A DNA stretch of 64,000 nt from Reichenbachiella ulvae. Its GTDB lineage: Bacteria; Bacteroidota; Bacteroidia; Cytophagales; Cyclobacteriaceae. Under the pieces are notes generated by a model. The model did no database searches. It was not told where the DNA came from and was given only the letters and a program-made list of their open reading frames with translations. Every line of letters begins with the position of its first letter. The stretch's first letter is position 1. Shown one piece after another: positions 25,851 through 33,587 of this stretch. The translations under genes were made by a program, and so were the position numbers. The stretch spans positions 3,782,001 to 3,846,000 of the forward strand of contig NZ_JAOYOD010000001.1 of assembly GCF_025833875.1 (NCBI RefSeq), given 5' to 3'.

Positions 25851-28811
25851 TTATTTTTCGTCTTTCAAATCATTATCAATTTCACTACTCATACTACGCG
25901 TGATTTGATCCATTTCTTGTGAGGCTTCCTGAATCTTATCTAACCAAAAATCTTTCTGTTTCTCCTCTTCTTCTTTTCTCAATAAGTTCATCAAACCCAA
26001 TATTCTAGTCAATGGGCCTCTGACTCGATGTGCATTGTCGAAGGCAAACTTGGTTAGTTTACCATTCTTATCCTGAATTTCTTTGGTGCGAATCTCCACC
26101 AGATCCTCTAGCTTCTCATTCATGGTATTTAGGGCTTCATTGTAGGTTCTCAATTCTTCCGCTTGATCCATTATTGCCTTATTGAGTTGCTCCAGTTCCT
26201 TGTTTTTTTCGCTTAACTGTGTAGTACGCTGACGTACCATTTGCTTCAATCTTTTTTCACGATTCATCAATCGGTAGGTTCGCCATTGGATCACTCCCAA
26301 CACGATCAAAGCGAATACTGAAGCCCAAATCAACAAAGCCCACCAAGTCAACCACCATGGTGGCAAGATCACAATATCTAAACGCGTAGGCTCTTCTTGC
26401 CACACTCCATCATTATTCGATGCCTTTACCAAAAAGGTATATTTTCCTGGATTGAGATGGGTATAGGTGGCCTCCCGCTGATTCCCTACATAGTTCCAAC
26501 CATCTTCCATTCCTTCCATCATATAGGCATATTGGTTAAACTCCGGACGCGTATAATTCAGCGCAACGAACCCGAATGTAAACCTCCATTGATGACTTTC
26601 AAAAGTCAGCTTATCCGTTTGTGAAATATGTCGACTTAGCAATTGAGTCGTATCACCAATACCTACTTTGTGATTAAAAAGTTTGAGTGAAGTGATGTGC
26701 ACTTGAGGAGCTTGATCATTATATGGAATGTTTTTAGGGTCGAAATAATTCAAGCCTCCAGTTCCACCCACATAGATGAATCCTTCTCTGGTTTGAAGTA
26801 TTGTGTTTTTTGTAAAATTGCCTTCCTGTAGCCCATCTCGTTTAGAATAATTAATCACCGAATCAGACTCCACAAAGTATCGGGTAAGACCTGCCGTGGT
26901 AGCCAGCCAATAACTCGATTCGTCTTCTTGAATTAAAGACCGAACGTCAGCAATGGGTAGTTTATCACTAAGGATAAAAGAATAGGTCATCGTTTCTGAA
27001 TCGACCTCAATCAACCCCGATGAAGTTGCACATACGATCCTCCCTTCTCTAGTTTCATGAATCTGAGAAACCCAGTCATTGGCTATGTCCAATCCTTCTA
27101 CCTGGTCAAAAATCAAAGGCTCAAAAATTCCTTTGTCCTTATTTTCATATTTCAAAAGATACAATCCAGCATTTTCTCCGCCGACCCAGATATTACCCTT
27201 GCTATCCTCAAACACTGCATAAGTCATATTGCTCCTGAGACTATGCGCTATAGATTCGTCAGCCCTAAAATTCATAACAGATCCGGTCTCAGGATTAATT
27301 TTGCTTAAACCCTGATTAAAACCAGTGACCCAAATATCACCATCCCGATCCGTGATCATTTCAAATGTACTTTGCAATTCGGCCAAATCAGGCCTGAATA
27401 ACCTTATCTGCCTTGTTTGAGTATTGATAATATTGATGCCACCATTCCAGGTTCCCATCCAAATTTCATCATTAGGTCTTTCTAAAAAACACAATACCGC
27501 ATCGGAGCTAATTGAATTAGATGACGCTTCCTGATAACGGATGACTTCTATCTTATTGTTATCTGGATTGTAGATGTTAATTCCGCCACCATCGGTTGCT
27601 ATCCAGATTTTTCCCTCTTTATCCTGATGAAGGTCTCTGACAATATTATTGCTTAAACTTTCGCCCTTCTCCTTAGATTTTTTGATCAGATGAAATTTGA
27701 AACGATAAGGGTCAGCTACATCTACCCCTTCTAATGCGGTTCCTATCCACATTCTTTTTTGCCGATCTTGAAAAACACAGCGAATTGAAATATTGGTAAT
27801 GGAGTTCATGGAGTTGTCAGGTATATATCGATAAAACCCGTCAATATTTGAATCAAATAGGTGTAAGCCGCCATTGTCATTGCATACCCAAATACGACTC
27901 TCCCGATCTTTATAAATAGAGACTATATGATTATTGAATAGTGAAAACTCATCATTCTTGGTATGAATAAAATTTTTCAAAACCACTGGATTCTTCGGTC
28001 CAAGCTTAATTAAAAATACTCCATCATTCGGGGTAGCAGCCCACAGTTGATTGTCCTTACCCACCACTATAGACACGACCTGACGTATGGTGTCACCTTC
28101 ATTATTCACCAAAGGAAAGGAATGGGTTTTCCTTGTTTTGAGATCCAAATATTCCATTCCCATTTCGCTATGACCAATCCAGAGTCGATCATTATTTTTA
28201 TCCAAGGCAATGGCTCGAAGGCTCATACTCTTGAGCAAGTAATTTGCCATAGGTTCTATCTCTCCTTTAGGAAAAAAAGGTTCGATTACATCAGAGTTAT
28301 AATCATAGACTAAAAGTCCTTCATTCAAACTGGCCACATAAATCAAACCTCTGGTCGAATCCTCTTCCAGTTCCATGATCACATTTGGATTTTGCAACTC
28401 AGGAAAATATCGGTTCTCTACATGCAGGACATCGATCCGATCCAAATTTCGATTGTACTTGCAGAGTCCATCTGTCGCCCCCATCCATACTTCACCATAT
28501 CGATCCGTTAGCAAACATTTGACACGGCTGGAATTAATGGCACTTGAATCACCTCCTTTTAGGAAAAGTCGAAAAGAGTGGCCATCATATTTGTGAAGCC
28601 CATCATTGGTTCCTATCCATACATAGCCCTCACTATCTTGAGCAAAAGCGGTAACCTGATTGTTGTTGAGACCTTCTATATGTTTGAAATATAGCTTAGG
28701 CTTAGCTCCATTTTGTTCCTTTCCAAGGGTGCTTTGACGCAATTCGCCTGCATTCACCGTAAGTGACGTCCATAGTATGGTTACAAAAGCGAGGAAATAA
28801 TAAATCTGCAT
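25851..28811 (-). CDS. Two-component-propeller sensor with DHp helix but no ATPase domain
   Basis: 986 residues. After a signal peptide, about 14 Reg_prop repeats (VWIGTNDGLHKYD, IWIATDGGGINIYNP, etc.) form two periplasmic seven-bladed propellers. A Y_Y_Y domain (about 735-805: NYTRPEFNQYAYMMEGMEDGW) follows, then one TM segment at about 822-845 and a coiled coil at about 850-910. The C-terminus has FDNAHRVRGPLTRILGL, a dimerisation/phosphoacceptor helix with candidate His near 927. The protein then stops within 60 residues, before any HATPase_c N/G boxes, and the next gene starts only 32 bp later. It is therefore a kinase-like receptor that must lack autokinase activity or use a partner. Confidence 0.75.
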   Translation of the reverse strand: MQIYYFLAFVTILWTSLTVNAGELRQSTLGKEQNGAKPKLYFKHIEGLNNNQVTAFAQDSEGYVWIGTNDGLHKYDGHSFRLFLKGGDSSAINSSRVKCLLTDRYGEVWMGATDGLCKYNRNLDRIDVLHVENRYFPELQNPNVIMELEEDSTRGLIYVASLNEGLLVYDYNSDVIEPFFPKGEIEPMANYLLKSMSLRAIALDKNNDRLWIGHSEMGMEYLDLKTRKTHSFPLVNNEGDTIRQVVSIVVGKDNQLWAATPNDGVFLIKLGPKNPVVLKNFIHTKNDEFSLFNNHIVSIYKDRESRIWVCNDNGGLHLFDSNIDGFYRYIPDNSMNSITNISIRCVFQDRQKRMWIGTALEGVDVADPYRFKFHLIKKSKEKGESLSNNIVRDLHQDKEGKIWIATDGGGINIYNPDNNKIEVIRYQEASSNSISSDAVLCFLERPNDEIWMGTWNGGINIINTQTRQIRLFRPDLAELQSTFEMITDRDGDIWVTGFNQGLSKINPETGSVMNFRADESIAHSLRSNMTYAVFEDSKGNIWVGGENAGLYLLKYENKDKGIFEPLIFDQVEGLDIANDWVSQIHETREGRIVCATSSGLIEVDSETMTYSFILSDKLPIADVRSLIQEDESSYWLATTAGLTRYFVESDSVINYSKRDGLQEGNFTKNTILQTREGFIYVGGTGGLNYFDPKNIPYNDQAPQVHITSLKLFNHKVGIGDTTQLLSRHISQTDKLTFESHQWRFTFGFVALNYTRPEFNQYAYMMEGMEDGWNYVGNQREATYTHLNPGKYTFLVKASNNDGVWQEEPTRLDIVILPPWWLTWWALLIWASVFALIVLGVIQWRTYRLMNREKRLKQMVRQRTTQLSEKNKELEQLNKAIMDQAEELRTYNEALNTMNEKLEDLVEIRTKEIQDKNGKLTKFAFDNAHRVRGPLTRILGLMNLLRKEEEEKQKDFWLDKIQEASQEMDQITRSMSSEIDNDLKDEK

Positions 28812-28814
28812 AGA

Positions 28815-28853
28815 GCTTAAGTGTTATCTAATTTAATTAAAAACCACTTAAGC
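28815..28853 (-). promoter_or_regulatory. Inverted repeat just upstream of the propeller-sensor start
   Basis: GCTTAAGTG (28815-28823) and CACTTAAGC (28845-28853) form a perfect 9-bp inverted repeat with a 21-bp AT-rich spacer. Its proximal arm ends 3 bp from the ATG of the sensor gene. No T-run follows on the minus strand, so it is more likely an operator or a 5'-leader hairpin than a terminator of the upstream dehydrogenase gene. Confidence 0.45.
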
Positions 28854-28878
28854 CCTAACAGATAAAGATAATATGCTC

Positions 28879-30423
28879 TTAAAATTCAAATTTAATACCT
28901 TGAGCCAGAGGCAAATCATTGGTATAGTTGATCGTGTTGGTCTGTCTGCGCATATAGACCTTCCAGGCATCCGAACCCGATTCTCTTCCTCCACCAGTTT
29001 CCTTTTCACCTCCAAATGCTCCTCCAATTTCAGCGCCTGAAGTTCCAATATTGACATTAGCAATACCGCAATCTGATCCCTGATGAGATAAGAAAAATTC
29101 GGACTCGCGCATATCTCTGGTCATGATAGCCGAAGACAAACCTTGTGGCACATCATTTTGCATCGCAACGGCCTCTTCTAATTCGCTATACCTGATGAGA
29201 TAGAGTATAGGAGCAAAGGTCTCACTCTGCACGATTTCCATTTCATTCTTTACCTCAAAAATAGCAGGCTTCACGTAGCACCCAGATTCATATCCATTAC
29301 CAGCCAATACTTCACCATCGACTATCGTTTTGGCTCCCTCCTTCTTAGCTTTGACAATGGCATTTTCATACATTTGGACTGCATCTTTGTCGATCAATGG
29401 TCCCACATGATTCGATTCATCCAGTGGGTTGCCAATCTTCAATTGACCGTATGCGCTCTTTAATTTCTCTGCCACCTCATCAAAAATATCCTCATGAATA
29501 ATCAATCGACGAGTAGTGGTGCATCGCTGGCCACAGGTTCCCACTGCTCCGAATACAGCTCCAATCAGAGACATATCCAGGTCGGCATTTTTAGTCATGA
29601 TTATGGCGTTGTTTCCTCCTAATTCTAACAAGGCACGGCCTAGTCGTTTACCGACTTCTTCTCCTACTGCTTTACCCATTCGGGTAGATCCAGTGGCTGA
29701 TACCAATGGAACATTCTTATCCTGGCTCAGTAATTGTCCGATTTTTGCATCCCCAATGACCAAATTACTCACCCCCTCGGGAACATGGTTTTTGGCAAAA
29801 ACTTCTGCCGTTATTTTTTGACAAGCAATGGCTGTCAAAGGAGTCTTTTCGCTAGGCTTCCAAACCGTCACGTCTCCACAAACCCAGGCAAGGGCGGTGT
29901 TCCAAGACCAAACGGCTACTGGAAAATTAAAAGCAGAGATAATTCCGACTATCCCAAGTGGATGATATTGTTCGTACATGCGATGTCCCGGTCTCTCAGA
30001 GTGCATCGTCAACCCATATAGCTGCCGCGATAATCCAACTGCAAAATCACAGATATCGATCATCTCCTGCACTTCGCCAAGACCTTCCTGATACGACTTT
30101 CCCATTTCGTAAGAAACCAGTTTCCCTAGAGCTTCTTTATTTTTCCTAAGGGCCTCTCCTAACTGCCGAACTACCTCTCCCCTTTTAGGAGCAGGCACCA
30201 TTCTCCATTCTTTGAATGCCGTCTGGGCTTTAGTTATGACTTGATGATAAGCATCCGTATCAGCTGCTAGCACTTTGGCTATTTCCTTGCCATCGGCAGG
30301 CGAAGAAGATATGATGGTTTCTCCTGAAGTTTTGATCCACTCGGTCCCTGTACTCACACCGAGTTCGGATGCTGATAATTGAAGACTATCGAGCGCCTCC
30401 TTAATTCCGTAAAAATTTGACAT
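28879..30423 (-). CDS. amaB: ALDH7-type aldehyde dehydrogenase (amino-adipate/piperideine-6-carboxylate type)
   Basis: 514-residue NAD-dependent aldehyde dehydrogenase. Catalytic Cys lies in GQRCTTTRR (about residue 300) and the general base Glu in LELGGNNA (about 266). GNNAIIM and FGGEKETGGGRESGSDAWK are typical of ALDH7/antiquitin, which oxidises alpha-aminoadipate semialdehyde in lysine breakdown. In Bacteroidota this enzyme often sits with other lysine-catabolic genes, but none is visible here, so substrate specificity is inferred. The family label is secure. Confidence 0.82.
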   Translation of the reverse strand: MSNFYGIKEALDSLQLSASELGVSTGTEWIKTSGETIISSSPADGKEIAKVLAADTDAYHQVITKAQTAFKEWRMVPAPKRGEVVRQLGEALRKNKEALGKLVSYEMGKSYQEGLGEVQEMIDICDFAVGLSRQLYGLTMHSERPGHRMYEQYHPLGIVGIISAFNFPVAVWSWNTALAWVCGDVTVWKPSEKTPLTAIACQKITAEVFAKNHVPEGVSNLVIGDAKIGQLLSQDKNVPLVSATGSTRMGKAVGEEVGKRLGRALLELGGNNAIIMTKNADLDMSLIGAVFGAVGTCGQRCTTTRRLIIHEDIFDEVAEKLKSAYGQLKIGNPLDESNHVGPLIDKDAVQMYENAIVKAKKEGAKTIVDGEVLAGNGYESGCYVKPAIFEVKNEMEIVQSETFAPILYLIRYSELEEAVAMQNDVPQGLSSAIMTRDMRESEFFLSHQGSDCGIANVNIGTSGAEIGGAFGGEKETGGGRESGSDAWKVYMRRQTNTINYTNDLPLAQGIKFEF

Positions 30424-30483
30424 ATTTTGGGTATTTGTGTTTAGACAAATCTATGCAATGCATATCGATTCTGTGAATAAAAT

Positions 30484-31299
30484 CTAGGGATTGTCGCTCC
30501 TTATTAGCAAGCGATGATCTTGCGTGAAACATGTGAAAATACCCAGACCTCCCATGATGTTTCCTTCTAATGGCGATGGGAAAGTCACATTATCCTGACT
30601 GGCATTTTTTGCTGCATCAAGTGACTTTTGATACCTAAAATTCTCTCTCGTCACTCGCATTAAAGTCACGTCTACTTCTGAGCTTAGTGATAAAGAATCT
30701 GAATCAATTACTGCATTCAAGGTTTGCCTTTCCTCCAGAAAACTATAATCCAGATAGGTCAACTCATTTTTTTCCTGAGGCCTCTCGCCTTGGTTTTCTA
30801 CCTGATAATTGATGATGTAGAGAAAGTAATTTTCTTGTGGATTATCAGAGCTTTCGAATTGGATGGAAATTTGATTGTCTGTCCAATTGGCTTCCAAAAT
30901 ATCAATGGAGGAAGGTACTTTGGTAAATCCTCTGATAGAGTCTCCCTGAGGAGAAACAACCAGCAAATCCACTTGATTTGCCTCAGGTCGCAAGCGTCGG
31001 CCACTCCCAAAATTGTATATATACCCCGTTTCATCTTCTATAAAAAGGCTCTGTAAAAGTTCGACTGTATCTTGCTCTATGATAAACACATCGAAATCAA
31101 GGGAGTAGTCCAAGATAAAATCCTCAAAAATAGGCGAGACCTCTGTAGCGGATAAATTGAACAGAGAATCCGGTTGCAAATAGCACTCGATGAAATACTG
31201 ACGCTCGATATCAACATTTTGAATGTCCAATTCTCTTTCGAGATCACAACCAAAGAGAATCAAGGAGAAGATGACGATATATTTCAATGTGCCTTTCAT
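30484..31299 (-). CDS. DUF4249-type lipoprotein, partner of the TonB-dependent receptor
   Basis: 271 residues from ATG 31299, one base after the stop of the TonB receptor gene. A longer reading frame reaching 31386 lies inside the receptor gene and is rejected. Lipobox LFGC follows a short hydrophobic signal (Cys about residue 18). It then matches DUF4249 organisation: IERQYFIECYLQPDSLFNLSATEV and VVSPQGDSIRGFTKVPSSI, ending with GIFTCFTQDH. DUF4249 proteins are nearly always encoded next to a TonB-dependent receptor and are thought to act as surface-exposed partners in substrate uptake. Substrate unknown. Confidence 0.78.
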   Translation of the reverse strand: MKGTLKYIVIFSLILFGCDLERELDIQNVDIERQYFIECYLQPDSLFNLSATEVSPIFEDFILDYSLDFDVFIIEQDTVELLQSLFIEDETGYIYNFGSGRRLRPEANQVDLLVVSPQGDSIRGFTKVPSSIDILEANWTDNQISIQFESSDNPQENYFLYIINYQVENQGERPQEKNELTYLDYSFLEERQTLNAVIDSDSLSLSSEVDVTLMRVTRENFRYQKSLDAAKNASQDNVTFPSPLEGNIMGGLGIFTCFTQDHRLLIRSDNP

Positions 31300-31300
31300 C

Positions 31301-33520
31301 TTATTTGAAATAAAACGTGAGTGAAAGATAAGGCACAAAAGGTAAGACCATTTTGGATTTTGGCACGAACGAAACAAAGAATTCATCGTTCTTCTCTACT
31401 TCGAAATAGACAAAATCAGCGTTCTGTCGATTATATGTATTGTAGGTACCGCCCGCAATTTTTAGTGATGTTTTGCTTCCCATTTGAGTCCAATAATTCA
31501 CCCCCAGATCCAACCTATGGCGTGCTGGCAGTCGGTAATTATATCGATCGCCATAAACTGGCACATAGTTCACGATAGAATTTGGATCCGTCAAATCCTT
31601 TGCAACAATTATTCCTCCTGGAATGGTGACATATACACCTGATGCATACGTCCAAAATGCGGTAGCTGACCAATGCTGATTCAGATGAAAGATAATACTA
31701 GAAGAAATATTAGCAGTAATATCAAACGGTGGGCTAAAAATATCTCCATCATTGATTTCGTCGAAGAGACGGATTGATTTGAGATAAGTATAATTGATAC
31801 TTGCTTCTATTTTCTCACTATTGAGTTGAAGGGAAGATTCTACACCATAGGCCTCACCTATTCCTTCCAACATCCTGATCGATTCAAAGTCCAAATTAGA
31901 ACGGCTGTCAGCACTAAAATCTTTCACATGCTGCATGTATTTATAAAATGGTGATACAGTTACGCTCAGTCCTTCAAGCAAATTCCATCTAGCTCCTAAA
32001 GAAATCTGATCGCTAGTAGCAGATTTATTATCCTCCCCCAAAGGCACCGGAATATCAATCGGGCTTCTAATAGTAAAAAAGGGAAGTTTTTCTTCATATT
32101 GATTAGTTCGAGCATAATCTAACCACAGCTCCAAATGATCCGAATAACGCTGAATTTTGAATCGAGGAGCCAGATCTATAAAATCCGCCTGACTAGAAAA
32201 ATAGGAGGCGTTAGCACCCAAAGTAAAACTCCACTGGTCTGTTGGGAAATAGATCCAATCCATAAACAAGCTATGTAAACTGGTATTCAAATTACTTTCG
32301 TTTTCGACATCCACTCCTTCGATGATATTGTAGCTGGAATGCTCAAATCGATAACCTGCCATAAGAGATAACTTGTCATTAAAGGCTTGAGACCATTTGA
32401 GAAGGGAGGAGTAATTACTTGATGTACTTCTGATTTTTTGATTCGCAGACTCATTACGATATCTAGAGTCATTATCATTATATCCAATTTGTAAACTTAG
32501 ATCGCCTCTATTTGCAAGCTTTCTAGTTACCCCAACTATCCCAGAATTAGCCTTCCAATTCAGTTTGTTGAGGTTGTCATTGTTCAAAACCAATGGCAAA
32601 TCATCCGATGAGGACAATCCAAAAAATGAAACAGTCCAATCATCTCTCACTTGCCATTCATAGGACAAAGTAATATCTCTTAAAGAATACTTTGGGATTT
32701 GATCCAATTTCTCTCGCTTTTCATACATATCGGAAACCAAATGCAAATAGGACTGACGCCCAGACACTTTAAGCTTATGTTGTTTTTCCTTCCCAAAAGC
32801 ACTTCCTAATTTAATTGAAGAAGAAATCACTCCTGCAGATACAGCCAATTCTGTAGCCTCGAGTTCGGGACTCGAATTCATATCCACGTAACCCGACAAT
32901 TTGCCATTGTACAATGAAGGAAAACCTCCCTTATATACTTCCGCCTTATTCAAAATATAAGGATCAAAAGCTGTAACCAAAGTAGAAATGTGTTTCGGAT
33001 CTGCAATTCTCACCCCATTGACTAAAAAGGCATTTTCGGTAGTACTACCACCTCTTACAGATATTCCTGCATCAAAAGAATTGATATTGGAGATCCCCGG
33101 TAGGGTTACCAGATATTTGACAATATCATCCTCTCCAAACAGAGTGGCCAAATTTTGAATATCAATAGCTTTGACCTTTTCAATATCACTAACCACATCT
33201 GCTTCCACCTTGACCTCATCCAGCGTTCGATCAGATTCCTTCAAACTAACCATCAACTCTGTTGGCTTTACCAAATTGATGAAAAATGACTCATAATTGA
33301 CATGAGTAAAACTCAATTGGCAGGGAGTTTCACAGGAAAGGCTAAATGCTCCACTATTAGTTGAATAAGTAGCCCTTTCTCCTTCTAGTACCTTTACATG
33401 AACTCCCGAGATACCTTCTCCATTTTGACCCACTACTCTACCACTAATTAATTCTTGGGCTAGGGTCAAATAAGAAAATCCCCAGCAGAATAACAGCAGT
33501 AAAGTATTTTTGGTGAGCAT
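31301..33520 (-). CDS. TonB-dependent outer membrane receptor
   Basis: 739 residues. Signal peptide ends near LAQ (residue 21). A carboxypeptidase-regulatory-like beta-sandwich (about 24-105, ISGRVVGQNGEGISGV) precedes a TonB plug: VVSDIEKVKAIDIQNLATLFGEDD, then SVRGGSTTENAFLVNGVRI with RGGS. A 22-strand-type barrel ends in FVPYLSLTFYFK with a terminal aromatic. It transports an unknown nutrient with energy from TonB. It is short for a SusC protein and lacks SusD. The partner is the DUF4249 lipoprotein immediately downstream. Confidence 0.85.
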   Translation of the reverse strand: MLTKNTLLLLFCWGFSYLTLAQELISGRVVGQNGEGISGVHVKVLEGERATYSTNSGAFSLSCETPCQLSFTHVNYESFFINLVKPTELMVSLKESDRTLDEVKVEADVVSDIEKVKAIDIQNLATLFGEDDIVKYLVTLPGISNINSFDAGISVRGGSTTENAFLVNGVRIADPKHISTLVTAFDPYILNKAEVYKGGFPSLYNGKLSGYVDMNSSPELEATELAVSAGVISSSIKLGSAFGKEKQHKLKVSGRQSYLHLVSDMYEKREKLDQIPKYSLRDITLSYEWQVRDDWTVSFFGLSSSDDLPLVLNNDNLNKLNWKANSGIVGVTRKLANRGDLSLQIGYNDNDSRYRNESANQKIRSTSSNYSSLLKWSQAFNDKLSLMAGYRFEHSSYNIIEGVDVENESNLNTSLHSLFMDWIYFPTDQWSFTLGANASYFSSQADFIDLAPRFKIQRYSDHLELWLDYARTNQYEEKLPFFTIRSPIDIPVPLGEDNKSATSDQISLGARWNLLEGLSVTVSPFYKYMQHVKDFSADSRSNLDFESIRMLEGIGEAYGVESSLQLNSEKIEASINYTYLKSIRLFDEINDGDIFSPPFDITANISSSIIFHLNQHWSATAFWTYASGVYVTIPGGIIVAKDLTDPNSIVNYVPVYGDRYNYRLPARHRLDLGVNYWTQMGSKTSLKIAGGTYNTYNRQNADFVYFEVEKNDEFFVSFVPKSKMVLPFVPYLSLTFYFK

Positions 33521-33587
33521 AGACTAAAATTAAAAAACCCCAATCTATAAGATCAGGGTTCTGAATTAAATATATTTTTTGCTCCTA

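Noticed and set aside
31300..31386. Longer N-terminus of the DUF4249 lipoprotein
   Set aside because: It would lie inside the TonB receptor gene and put a non-signal leader before a perfect lipoprotein signal.
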